DNA of 9,521 nt from GCA-2733415 sp964608925 (lineage in GTDB: Bacteria; Bacteroidota; Bacteroidia; Flavobacteriales; Flavobacteriaceae). The stretch lies in assembly GCA_964608925.1 (NCBI GenBank), contig CAZSQD010000082.1, positions 1 to 9,521 of the forward strand, written 5' to 3'. The stretch's first letter is position 1. The number at the start of each line of letters is the position of its first letter. Of this stretch, positions 1-5,825 are shown in pieces. Below the pieces are notes generated by a model that saw only the letters and a program-made list of their open reading frames with translations, made no database searches and was not told the DNA's origin. The translations under genes were made by a program, and so were the position numbers.

Positions 1-38
1 TAGCATTATTAATTAACGACAACGATTTGTTGCGTTAG

Positions 39-482
39 AACCTTGAATGTAGCGAATCATTTAGCAAAGGAGTAGAGTTTTTTAGCTCATTTGGCGGTAA
101 TCCTGTTTCGTGTGCCATTGCTACTGCTGTTTTAGAAGTTATAGCAGAAGAAAAATTACAAGAAAACGCCAAAATTGTTGGGGACTATTACAAATCACTA
201 TTTTTTGAATTACAAAAAAAATACAATTGCATTGGAGATATAAGAGGTTCAGGTTTATTTTTAGGAATGGAAATTATTAAAGAAAATAGCATAAAACCTG
301 ATATAGAATTAGCACATCATATAAAAAATGAACTCCGAAATAGAAATATACTCATTAGTACTGATGGTCCTTTTGATAGTGTCATAAAAACAAAACCAGC
401 ATTATGTTTTACAAAAGAAAATGCAAAAAAAGTAGTAGATACTATTGATAACGTACTAAAAACATATTATAATAAAAAATAA
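39..482 (+). pseudogene. Class III PLP aminotransferase, 3' remnant (AGXT2L/phospho-lyase type)
   Basis: The frame open from 39 to the TAA at 480-482 matches the C-terminal third of class III aminotransferases of the AGXT2L/ethanolamine-phosphate phospho-lyase group. Landmarks are FSSFGGNPVSCA (about 81-116), GDIRGSGLFLGME (about 234-272), and a DGP followed by IKTKPALCFT near the end. In flavobacteria such domains are often the C-terminal part of larger kinase-aminotransferase fusions. Homology begins near 54-60, but the same frame has a TAG at 36-38 and the first 35 bases do not continue the family sequence in that frame. A frame change near 54 would give a loosely family-like stretch (CVRTLNVA), followed further upstream by another stop at 10-12. 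The PLP-binding lysine would lie at or beyond the left edge and is not visible. I infer a frameshifted or decayed gene; sequencing error is the alternative. A shorter in-frame ATG at 267 is unlikely to be a real start because homology extends well before it. Confidence 0.6.
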
Positions 483-523
483 TATCCGAAATAATCGTGT
501 ATTTAATCAAGGGTAAATTAATA

Positions 524-570
524 AATTGAAGCAATACCTCACACTCTTGAATTGCAAAAATTTATTAAAA
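524..570 (+). repeat. Diverged intergenic element D
   Basis: This stretch, about 40 bp after the aminotransferase stop, resembles the reverse complement of elements at 1980-2044 and 5336-5402. It has AAATTGAAGC, then AATACCTCACA (533-543, an exact match to the complement of 2004-2014), then CTCTTGA. The second half is much less conserved. It may be a degenerate member of the same dispersed family; chance similarity in AT-rich DNA is possible. Confidence 0.35.
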
Positions 571-577
571 CTCATAA

Positions 578-616
578 AAAATCACCCAAAATATAAATTA
601 TATTTTGGGCGATTTT
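578..616. terminator. Bidirectional intrinsic terminator between convergent genes
   Basis: An inverted repeat pairs 578-595 with 599-616 around a 3-nt loop. It has one A-C mismatch when read on the + strand (584/610), which becomes a G-U wobble in the - strand transcript. On the - strand the stem ends in six T residues, so it best serves the thioredoxin operon, which stops at 644. On the + strand it follows the aminotransferase remnant and also has a short T run within the arm. The stem is AT-rich with a CCC/GGG core. Confidence 0.75.
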
Positions 617-643
617 ATAAAGAATTTAATTACGGATTTACCA

Positions 644-937
644 TTAATAATTGGCTTCTATTTGCTTGATAATTTCTTCTTTGGGTATTACTCCAGATTG
701 CCTCCACAATTGTTTTCCGTTTTTATAGAGTACTATAGGTACACCTCTTACACTTAATTTAGTAGCAAGTGCTTGGTTTTTATCTACATCTACTTTTATA
801 ATGGTTGCTTTTTCTCCTACCACATCTTTAACTTGTTCTAAAACTGGCGCAAGTGCTTTACAAGGACCACACCAAGTGGCAAAAAAATCAATTAAAACGG
901 GTTCATTTTTATTGATAATATCTTGAAAACTACCCAT
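644..937 (-). CDS. trxA: Thioredoxin
   Basis: This 97-residue cytoplasmic thioredoxin has a single compact domain. The redox active site is WCGPC at residues 22-26, preceded by the usual DFFAT strand, and the cis-proline is at P67 in RGVPI. The family catalyses dithiol-disulfide exchange and can reduce protein persulfides and rhodanese-bound sulfane sulfur. No signal peptide is present, so it acts in the cytoplasm. It is slightly shorter than the usual 105-110 residues at the N-terminus. The ATG shares one base with the stop of the preceding HMA gene (TAATG at 935-939), implying translational coupling. It is the last gene of the sulfur operon and is followed by the terminator at 578-616. I infer that it regenerates thiols of the rhodaneses or releases sulfide from their persulfides. 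The fold is certain; the housekeeping versus dedicated role is not. Confidence 0.93.
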   Translation of the reverse strand: MGSFQDIINKNEPVLIDFFATWCGPCKALAPVLEQVKDVVGEKATIIKVDVDKNQALATKLSVRGVPIVLYKNGKQLWRQSGVIPKEEIIKQIEANY

Positions 938-1203
938 TATGCATTCATTTTACCTGTTGCACAACTTACAAATGATTTTGCTTTGGATACTACTGAGTTT
1001 TTATCTCCTACTTCTGGGTAACCAATTGCTGCTAATTTTTCCTTTGCGGCAGTTACGTTGGCTTCAGTTTCATGGTTAAAAGAAACGGTAGCATCTTCTA
1101 CACTTACCGCAACATTAGTAATACCCTCAACGGCTGCTATTTTTGTAGTAATGGTATTTGCACACCCTCCACATTTTAGATTTTGTATATTTATTGTTGT
1201 CAT
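937..1203 (-). CDS. Heavy-metal-associated (HMA) domain protein
   Basis: This 88-residue protein has an N-terminal ferredoxin-like HMA fold (about 1-65), as in copper chaperones and P-type ATPase metal-binding domains. The metal site is C11-G-G-C14, without the usual GMT before the first cysteine. The family pattern of alternating strands is visible (INIQNL, VAVSVEDATVSF). A C-terminal tail of about 20 residues adds a third cysteine, C81, in SFVSCATG. There is no signal peptide. It lies 34 bp downstream of a rhodanese and overlaps the thioredoxin start by one base, so it belongs to the sulfur operon. The family role is soft-metal binding by the CxxC pair. In this context the cysteines could instead carry or protect persulfide sulfur, or buffer copper or cadmium during sulfide stress; both are inference. 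Confidence 0.85.
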   Translation of the reverse strand: MTTINIQNLKCGGCANTITTKIAAVEGITNVAVSVEDATVSFNHETEANVTAAKEKLAAIGYPEVGDKNSVVSKAKSFVSCATGKMNA

Positions 1204-1237
1204 TTTTTTGTTTTAATTTATTAAAAGTTACTCGTGC

Positions 1238-1585
1238 TTAATTCCACGCGTTATATCCTCCTTTTAAGTCGTAAACTTTAGTAAAACCTAACTTTACGGC
1301 TGCTTTTGCTGCTTTTTGACTTCTCATACCACTACGGCAATATAAATACAGTGGTTTTTCAATATTTAATTTGCTTAATTTAGTTTGAAAATCACCTGCC
1401 ATTACATTAATTATTTTGGCATTTTTAATTGTCCCTGCACTACACTCATTTGGTGTACGCACATCTATTAATAAACAGTTTTTATTTGCAATACCTGTTT
1501 TAAATTCGGTTACATTTAAACGAGTATGTGCGTTTTTTGACTCACTATTATTTGAGCCGAATAATGATTTTAAAAATTTGAACAT
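1238..1585 (-). CDS. Single-domain rhodanese-like sulfurtransferase (copy 1)
   Basis: Rhodanese domain protein with the LIDVRTP motif and the active-site loop CRSGMRS. The catalytic cysteine is C83 when counted from the ATG at 1585 and forms the persulfide intermediate in sulfane-sulfur transfer. The YDLKGGYNAW C-terminus is typical of the family. I chose the ATG at 1585 (115 residues, starting MFKFLKSLFG) because hydrophobic-basic starts of this kind are common in flavobacterial rhodaneses. An in-frame ATG at 1615 would add ten unremarkable residues across a poly-T stretch. The short N-terminal segment before the domain is weakly hydrophobic and not a clear signal peptide. The gene lies 62 bp downstream of a second rhodanese (32 bp if the longer start is used) and 34 bp upstream of the HMA gene, so it is probably co-transcribed. 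The sulfur donor and acceptor are not visible from sequence. Confidence 0.9.
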   Translation of the reverse strand: MFKFLKSLFGSNNSESKNAHTRLNVTEFKTGIANKNCLLIDVRTPNECSAGTIKNAKIINVMAGDFQTKLSKLNIEKPLYLYCRSGMRSQKAAKAAVKLGFTKVYDLKGGYNAWN

Positions 1586-1647
1586 TTTATCTGTTTTAAA
1601 AAAAAGAGAAAGCATTTTTTTAATACAATCCCTTTTTAATTATTTTT

Positions 1648-1968
1648 TTAGTTTGATGGCACTACAACAGCTCCTGTCCAGCTCATGATACCACCCATTA
1701 AATTATGTACCTTTTTAATACCATTGTTATTTAATATTTGGCAAGCTTGCCCACTTCTGGCACCACTACGGCAATACACATAGTAGTTTTTACTTTTATC
1801 TAAAGTAGCTACTTTTTCCATGAATGTTTCTGCTTCAAAAATATTTAAAAGCATTGCGTTTTCAATAACTCCTTCATTCCATTCTTGTGGTGTTCTTACA
1901 TCAATTATTACCGCATTTTCATCTGCTGTATAACCCATTAACCACTCTTGTTCGCTTAAATTTTGCAT
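1648..1968 (-). CDS. Single-domain rhodanese-like sulfurtransferase (copy 2)
   Basis: This 106-residue cytoplasmic rhodanese has IIDVRTPQEW near residue 21, active-site loop YCRSGARSG with catalytic cysteine C66, and the closing NLMGGIMSW motif. A second cysteine, C76, lies in the following helix. The protein is one domain with no signal peptide and is clearly paralogous in architecture to the next gene, though diverged in sequence. Its ATG lies about 25 bp downstream of the predicted start of transcription from element A (1980-2044), so the rhodanese-HMA-thioredoxin group may have its own promoter in addition to readthrough from the dioxygenase gene. The family transfers sulfane sulfur from thiosulfate or persulfides to thiols; here it probably works alongside the persulfide dioxygenase. 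Confidence 0.92.
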   Translation of the reverse strand: MQNLSEQEWLMGYTADENAVIIDVRTPQEWNEGVIENAMLLNIFEAETFMEKVATLDKSKNYYVYCRSGARSGQACQILNNNGIKKVHNLMGGIMSWTGAVVVPSN

Positions 1969-1979
1969 ATTCTATTTTT

Positions 1980-2044
1980 ATAAACTTCCTCAACCCAAAG
2001 GCATGTGAGGTATTAATTTTTATTTTTTAACTATTAACTTTCAC
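1980..2044 (-). promoter_or_regulatory. Intergenic element A, promoter-like, upstream of rhodanese 2
   Basis: This element fills most of the gap between the dioxygenase and rhodanese 2. On the - strand it contains TGCCTTTG (2003-1996), a 5 of 6 match to the Bacteroidota -7 box TAnnTTTG, followed by TGAGGAAGTTTATA leading to the ATG at 1968. CCTCA (1988-1992) and TGAGG (2006-2010) form an inverted repeat around the box. The core closely matches element C at 7666-7735, which sits at the same distance from its own start codon. No convincing -33 TTG is seen at the right spacing. Confidence 0.45.
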
Positions 2045-2069
2045 TAAAAAAATTGGAATGAGTTAATCA

Positions 2070-2093
2070 CCCAACAATTATAATGTTGTTGGG
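2070..2093 (-). other. Hairpin across the dioxygenase stop codon
   Basis: An exact 8-bp inverted repeat, CCCAACAA (2070-2077) and TTGTTGGG (2086-2093), brackets the stop codon at 2078-2080 with an 8-nt loop. The transcript after the stem has no U tract, so this is not a classic terminator. It could stabilise the 3' end of the dioxygenase message or be a weak processing signal before element A. Confidence 0.4.
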
Positions 2094-3487
2094 CAAACAA
2101 ATTCACTTACGTTAATTCCTGCTTCTTTAACGGCTCCAAAACCTCCTTTTACATCAATAAAATTATGGACACCTCTACTTTTTAAAATAGATGCTGCTAT
2201 TACAGAACGGTAACCTCCTGCACAGTGAATATAAAATGTTTTGTTTGATGGATATTGTGCAATGCTATTACTTACCGTACTTAAACAGGTGTGTTCTGCA
2301 TCTACAATATGTTCTGATAAAAATTCTCCTTCACCTCTTACATCAAAAACTGGAATGGCATTGGCATCTAAAAGATCTTTTAATTCGGCTGCTGTTACTT
2401 GACTTACAGTATCGTATTCTTTTGCGTCTTTTTTCCAAGCATCAAAACCACCTTCTAAATAGCCTAGTACATTATCAAAACCAATACGTGCTAAACGCGT
2501 AATTACTTCTTCTTGTCTTCCTGGTGTAGTAACTAATAAAATAGGTTGTTTTACATCAGCAATTAATGATCCTACCCATGGAGCAAAACCACCATCAATA
2601 CCAATAAAAATAGATTTTGGTAAATGACCTTTTGCATATTCATCTTGATGACGTACATCTAAAACTACAGCTTCGGTTTCATTTGCTGCTGCTTCAAACG
2701 CTGCTGGTGATAATGGTCTGGTTGCTTTTTCCATAACCTTATCTAAGCTTTCATACCCATTAATGTTCATTAACACATTTGCAGGAAAATAAGCTGGTGG
2801 CGCACCTAAACCGTCTAAAAGCACATCAATAAATTCAGCTTTTGTCATGTCTTGTAATGCGTAGTTGGTTTTCTTTTGATTCCCCAAGGTATCCGTAGTT
2901 TCTTTACTCATGTTTTTACCACAAGCAGAACCTGCACCGTGATTTGGGTATACAATTAAATGATCTGATAATGGCATTATTTTATTACGTAACGAATCAT
3001 ATAAATGACCTGCTAGTTTTTCTTCTGTTAAATCAGATACTACATGTTGTGCTAAATCTGGACGACCTACGTCTCCAATAAACAACGTATCACCAGAAAT
3101 AATACCGTGTTCTTTACCGTTTTCATCAATTAGCAATAAAACCATACTTTCCATAGTATGCCCTGGTGTATGTAATATTTTTATAGTATAGTCTCCTACT
3201 GTAAAAACTTGACCATCTTCTGCAATAGTAGCTTCATATTTTGGCGCTGCTGTTGGTCCAAATACAATTTTAGCACCTGTTTTTTTAGCTAAATCAATAT
3301 GTCCTGAAACAAAATCAGCATGAAAATGCGTTTCAAAAATGTATTTAATTTTAGCATCGTCTAACTTTGCTCTATTAATATATGGTTGTACTTCACGTAA
3401 TGGATCTACAATTATTGCTTCTCCTTTACTTTCAATATAATAAGCGGCATGTGCTAAACAACCGGTGTAAATTTGTTCTACTTTCAT
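2078..3487 (-). CDS. Persulfide dioxygenase (MBL fold) fused to two rhodanese domains, CstB-like
   Basis: A 469-residue cytoplasmic enzyme. Residues 1-200 form a metallo-beta-lactamase-fold persulfide dioxygenase (ETHE1 group). It has H54-F-H56-A-D58, H106 and H110 in HTPGH, D133 in SGDTLF, GDVGRPDL, and PNHGAGSACG with H183. ETHE1 enzymes bind one Fe(II) by two histidines and an aspartate; H54, H110 and D133 are the likely ligands here. A first rhodanese domain (about 260-352) has LDVR but TTPGRQEE in place of the catalytic Cys loop, so it is catalytically dead. A second one (about 363-455) has FDVR and HCAGGYRS with C422. This order matches CstB, which oxidises low-molecular-weight persulfides to sulfite and thiosulfate. 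The start at ATG 3487 gives the conserved MKVEQIYTGCLA N-terminus; an upstream in-frame TTG at 3508 only adds a lysine-rich stretch. An operator and promoter precede it at 3549-3593. Confidence 0.93.
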   Translation of the reverse strand: MKVEQIYTGCLAHAAYYIESKGEAIIVDPLREVQPYINRAKLDDAKIKYIFETHFHADFVSGHIDLAKKTGAKIVFGPTAAPKYEATIAEDGQVFTVGDYTIKILHTPGHTMESMVLLLIDENGKEHGIISGDTLFIGDVGRPDLAQHVVSDLTEEKLAGHLYDSLRNKIMPLSDHLIVYPNHGAGSACGKNMSKETTDTLGNQKKTNYALQDMTKAEFIDVLLDGLGAPPAYFPANVLMNINGYESLDKVMEKATRPLSPAAFEAAANETEAVVLDVRHQDEYAKGHLPKSIFIGIDGGFAPWVGSLIADVKQPILLVTTPGRQEEVITRLARIGFDNVLGYLEGGFDAWKKDAKEYDTVSQVTAAELKDLLDANAIPVFDVRGEGEFLSEHIVDAEHTCLSTVSNSIAQYPSNKTFYIHCAGGYRSVIAASILKSRGVHNFIDVKGGFGAVKEAGINVSEFVCPTTL

Positions 3488-3548
3488 AATTTTATTTTTT
3501 TTGGGCAAATATTTAAATTTAACCTAATTATTTTTAATTTTCGTTTTT

Positions 3549-3556
3549 CAAAGATA
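3549..3556 (-). promoter_or_regulatory. -7 promoter box of the dioxygenase gene
   Basis: The - strand reads TATCTTTG, a perfect TAnnTTTG Bacteroidota -7 box. Transcription would start roughly at 3544-3545, giving a leader of about 57 nt to the ATG at 3487. There is no TTG at the expected -33 position. Instead a 6-bp inverted repeat AAGCAT/ATGCTT (3558-3574) and then the palindrome at 3577-3593 occupy the upstream region. Confidence 0.55.
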
Positions 3557-3576
3557 TAAGCATCTGATATGCTTCA

Positions 3577-3593
3577 CAGTAACATTAGTTACA
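3577..3593 (-). promoter_or_regulatory. Candidate Crp/Fnr operator upstream of the dioxygenase gene
   Basis: The sequence CAGTAAC-ATTA-GTTACA holds an exact GTAAC-N4-GTTAC palindrome centred at 3585.5. The half-site size and 4-nt spacer have the geometry of FNR-type sites. The centre lies about 41 bp upstream of the start of transcription predicted from the -7 box at 3549-3556, the position typical of class II activation. The same sequence recurs at 4462-4478. The regulator encoded at 4541-5176 is the obvious candidate to bind; that link is inferred. Confidence 0.6.
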
Positions 3594-3606
3594 GTTATGT
3601 TTTCTG

Positions 3607-4413
3607 TTATTGTTTTACAAAAAACTCCATATAGAAGATAAAGGCTGCCATTGCAAATATAAAATACCCGAAGCCTTTTTTTAATTTTGCACCATCAATA
3701 AAGTTACTTAAATAACTACCTACAAAAATACCTACAAAAGATAAGCTTGTAAAAATATTCAAAAATTGCCAATCAATATCTAATGTAAAAGCGTCTCCTA
3801 AAAAGAAACCTGATAATGATTTTGCTGCTATTATGATTAATGATGTACCTACTGCTATTTTCATCTCTACATTGGCTAAAATTACTAATGCGGGTATAAT
3901 TAAAAAGCCTCCTCCTGCACCAATAAATCCAGTTATTGCACCTACTAATAACCCTTCTGCTAAAATAAGTGGGTAATTGTACTTTACCGCTCCTGTAACT
4001 ATGCGTTCTTTACGACCTTTTAACATTGATATTCCTGCGGGAATCATTAAAATAGCAAACAAACCGAACATTCCCATACGTAAGGTAAAATCAAAATCAC
4101 CTATTTTAAATAGCACATCTGGTAAAACTGGTATTACATATTTTCTTATAATTGATACTCCTGCTATTGCTGGCAACCCAAAAACTACTGCGGTACGCCA
4201 ATCAACATAACCTTTAAAATGTTGTTTAACCCCTCCTACTAATGCACTTGAACCTACAATAAATAATGAGTATGCGGTTGCTACTTTTGCATTAACGCCA
4301 AACAAATATGCCAAAACTGGTACGGCTAATATGGAACCTCCTCCACCAATTAAACCTAATGATACTCCAATTAATAATGCTCCAAAATATCCAAAAAACT
4401 CTATTATCTCCAT
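3607..4413 (-). CDS. TauE/SafE family sulfite/organosulfonate exporter
   Basis: A 268-residue polytopic inner-membrane protein with about eight hydrophobic segments. The two TauE/SafE signature repeats are visible: GLIGGGGSILAVPVL at 20-34 and TGFIGAGGGFLIIPALV at 161-177, marking the internal duplication of the family. Members export sulfite, sulfoacetate or related anions, and some may import thiosulfate. I chose ATG 4413, giving MEIIEFFGYFG followed directly by the first membrane segment; the longer frame to 4470 would run through the candidate operator and hairpin and adds a non-family segment. It lies between the Crp/Fnr gene and the persulfide dioxygenase, the order expected if it disposes of the sulfite or thiosulfate made by that enzyme. 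The 119-bp gap to the dioxygenase holds a separate promoter and operator. Confidence 0.9.
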   Translation of the reverse strand: MEIIEFFGYFGALLIGVSLGLIGGGGSILAVPVLAYLFGVNAKVATAYSLFIVGSSALVGGVKQHFKGYVDWRTAVVFGLPAIAGVSIIRKYVIPVLPDVLFKIGDFDFTLRMGMFGLFAILMIPAGISMLKGRKERIVTGAVKYNYPLILAEGLLVGAITGFIGAGGGFLIIPALVILANVEMKIAVGTSLIIIAAKSLSGFFLGDAFTLDIDWQFLNIFTSLSFVGIFVGSYLSNFIDGAKLKKGFGYFIFAMAAFIFYMEFFVKQ

Positions 4414-4461
4414 TTTTATTTTATTTAAGATAGCGAAGTTGGATAAAAAACCACACGTAGT

Positions 4462-4478
4462 CAGTAACAAGTGTTACA
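4462..4478 (-). promoter_or_regulatory. Candidate Crp/Fnr operator upstream of the TauE gene
   Basis: CAGTAAC-AAGT-GTTACA repeats the dioxygenase operator exactly outside the 4-nt spacer. At the same distance as in that promoter, the - strand has CAACTTCG (4441-4434), a 4 of 6 match to TAnnTTTG, so the promoter would be weak without an activator. The distal half-site is shared with the left arm of the long hairpin at 4473-4514. Confidence 0.55.
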
Positions 4479-4514
4479 TTTTTAAAAGATAAAACTATCT
4501 TTTAAAAATGTAAC
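4473..4514. repeat. Perfect 19-bp inverted repeat with 4-nt loop
   Basis: Positions 4473-4491 pair without mismatch with 4496-4514 around AAAC. Arms run from GTTACA to AAAAGATA and are AT-rich. It lies 27 bp after the Crp/Fnr stop codon on the - strand. Neither side has a U tract after the stem, so a standard intrinsic terminator is doubtful, yet the stability should make an RNA hairpin at the end of the regulator's message. Its outer five bases are the GTTAC half of the operator at 4462-4478. Confidence 0.7.
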
Positions 4515-4519
4515 TAACT

Positions 4520-4541
4520 AACACATAGTTACCTATGTGTT
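4520..4541 (-). other. Hairpin at the Crp/Fnr stop codon
   Basis: AACACATAG (4520-4528) and CTATGTGTT (4533-4541) form a perfect 9-bp stem with a 4-nt loop directly at the stop codon. It is followed on the - strand by the 19-bp hairpin, so the regulator's message would end in two tandem stem-loops. Likely a weak terminator or transcript-stabilising structure. Confidence 0.45.
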
Positions 4542-5176
4542 TATTTTAAACTTATTATTTTTATACTATTTCTATGTAGTTCTATTTTACCTTGTTTTTC
4601 AAGAGTTTTTAATAGACGAGAAATTACTACTCTGGAGGTGTGCAACTCATACGCAATTTCTTGATGTGTACTTTGTATGGTTATACTGTCAGTAATTTTA
4701 GATTTATTAGCCAAGTACTTTAATAAGCGTTCGTCCATTTTTAAAAAAGCAATACTATCAATTGTATTTAGCATTTCCATTAAGCGACCGTGATAGCTTG
4801 AAAATACAAAATTTCTCCAACTTTTATATTTGGCTGTCCATTCTTCCATTTTTTGAATGGGCACCATTATTAATTTAGTATCTAACTCTGCAATAGCTCT
4901 AATTTCACTTTTAGTATCACCAATACAACAGGTTAATGTCATGGCACAAGTATCGCCACGTTCTAAAAAATACAACAGTAATTCATCTCCATCTTCATCA
5001 TCACGTAAAATTTTAATAGCACCTTCAATTAATAGTGGCATTGCCTTTATATATTGCCCTACTTCCATTAATTTATACCCTTCAGAAACTTCTTTAAAAG
5101 TACCTACTTCATTAATTTCCCGCAATAAATCATCTTCAAATAGATGACCGTAATTTTGTTTTAGCTCTTGTATCAT
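4541..5176 (-). CDS. Crp/Fnr family transcriptional regulator
   Basis: A 211-residue regulator with an N-terminal cyclic-nucleotide-binding-type beta-barrel (about 25-120), a dimerisation helix (about 125-152) and a C-terminal winged helix-turn-helix (about 160-211). The HTH runs through STHQEIAYELHTSRVVISRLL at about 169-189. The barrel lacks the full phosphate-binding cassette (RxA type) of cAMP-binding CRP, and there is no N-terminal Fnr-type Cys cluster. Instead three cysteines, C77, C83 and C84, sit in GDTCAMTLTCCIG, at the place where the effector cassette normally lies. This Cys-containing version is common among flavobacterial relatives as far as I recall. The gene is flanked by sulfur transporters, and two identical palindromes lie upstream of the next genes, so I infer it controls the sulfur locus, perhaps sensing persulfide or redox state through these cysteines. 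Ligand unknown. Confidence 0.92.
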   Translation of the reverse strand: MIQELKQNYGHLFEDDLLREINEVGTFKEVSEGYKLMEVGQYIKAMPLLIEGAIKILRDDEDGDELLLYFLERGDTCAMTLTCCIGDTKSEIRAIAELDTKLIMVPIQKMEEWTAKYKSWRNFVFSSYHGRLMEMLNTIDSIAFLKMDERLLKYLANKSKITDSITIQSTHQEIAYELHTSRVVISRLLKTLEKQGKIELHRNSIKIISLK

Positions 5177-5329
5177 AAGAGTACGAATTTACCATTTTTT
5201 TTTCTTTTGAAGAAACAACCTTCATTTTAAAATAGTGCATAAATAATCACGCCCTAAACATTTTTAAAAAAACTCTTGAATACACTTAATTTATTGACCG
5301 CATTCAATTTTATTGATGTATTGAATTTG

Positions 5330-5337
5330 CAAAAATA
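5330..5337 (-). promoter_or_regulatory. Possible -7 box for the Crp/Fnr gene
   Basis: The - strand reads TATTTTTG, matching TAnnTTTG. A TTG lies at 5356-5354, 16 nt upstream, a little short of the usual 17-23 spacing to the -33 element. The leader would be about 150 nt. The rest of the 234-bp gene-free stretch 5177-5410 holds element B and an A/T-rich tract near the start codon; I see no ORF or RNA gene in it. Confidence 0.35.
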
Positions 5338-5402
5338 ATAAGCTACCTCAGCTCAATAGCGCGAAGTATTAAGCTTCAATTTAACAACTTTCAATGTAAA
5401 CA
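5336..5402 (-). repeat. Intergenic element B, upstream of the Crp/Fnr gene
   Basis: About two thirds of positions match element C (7666-7735) over some 65 bp by eye, including the blocks ACCTCA, TATTAAGCTTCA and ACTTTCAATGTA. It begins directly after the YeeE/YedE half-protein stop on the - strand. Unlike A and C it has no good TAnnTTTG at the equivalent place (it reads CGCTATTG) and lies about 160 bp from the next start codon. Confidence 0.5.
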
Positions 5403-5410
5403 CAGGTAAG

Positions 5411-5824
5411 CTAATGTGGTAATTTATCTTTTACAACCCCGTAAATGAATGTGCCTATTACTGCAAAAACAATTACAATAAATATAGGTAAAAATCCTGC
5501 CCCAATTAGTGTAAACATAGGTCCTGGACAAGCTCCTGCTAATGCCCACCCTAATCCGAAAAGAATACCACCAAACATATAGCGATTAAAACTTTTTTCT
5601 TTAGGAGGAAATAAAATAGAATTTCCATGAACCGATTTCATATTAAAACGCTTGATTACTTGTATTATTAATATTCCTATACATAATGCTGAACCAATAA
5701 TACCATACATATGAAAGGCTTCAAAACGAAACATTTCATAAATACGAAACCAAGATGCCGCTTCACTTTTAAACATCGTAATACCAAATAAAACTCCTAT
5801 TGCTAAATATATTAATGTTTTCAT
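5411..5824 (-). CDS. YeeE/YedE-type half transporter, second subunit (DUF6691-like)
   Basis: A 137-residue membrane protein with about four hydrophobic segments (1-18, 38-58, 83-107, 111-131). It contains the family signature GLGWALAGACPGP with C99, the cysteine equivalent to those lining the thiosulfate path in YeeE-type transporters. The length is about half that of a full YeeE, and it starts one base after the stop of the other half, so the two probably assemble as one transporter, as in the PmpA/PmpB pairs. A substrate such as thiosulfate or another sulfane-sulfur anion is inferred from family and context. A further cysteine, C48, lies in the second membrane segment. The downstream gap of 234 bp to the regulator suggests that the transporter operon ends here. 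Confidence 0.87.
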   Translation of the reverse strand: MKTLIYLAIGVLFGITMFKSEAASWFRIYEMFRFEAFHMYGIIGSALCIGILIIQVIKRFNMKSVHGNSILFPPKEKSFNRYMFGGILFGLGWALAGACPGPMFTLIGAGFLPIFIVIVFAVIGTFIYGVVKDKLPH

Positions 5825-5825
5825 A

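Noticed and set aside
1416..1688. 90-codon + strand frame across the two rhodanese genes
   Set aside because: Antisense to two genes with clear catalytic motifs; translation has no recognisable domain.
2191..2502. 103-codon + strand frame opposite the dioxygenase
   Set aside because: Leucine-rich low-complexity translation that is a mirror of a well-supported gene; no family resemblance.
3488..3508. Upstream TTG start for the dioxygenase
   Set aside because: Adds a lysine-rich stretch absent from the family; ATG 3487 gives the conserved N-terminus.
3977..4210. + strand frame inside the TauE gene
   Set aside because: Shadow of a membrane protein gene; composition follows from the complement.
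4414..4470. N-terminal extension of the TauE gene to 4470
   Set aside because: Would overlap the operator palindrome and adds residues unlike the family; ATG 4413 precedes the first membrane segment directly.
4473..4514. Calling the 19-bp hairpin a standard intrinsic terminator
   Set aside because: No U tract follows the stem on either strand and the stem is very AT-rich, so it is listed as an inverted repeat instead.
4857..5147. + strand frame inside the Crp/Fnr gene
   Set aside because: Serine- and isoleucine-rich antisense shadow with no motif.
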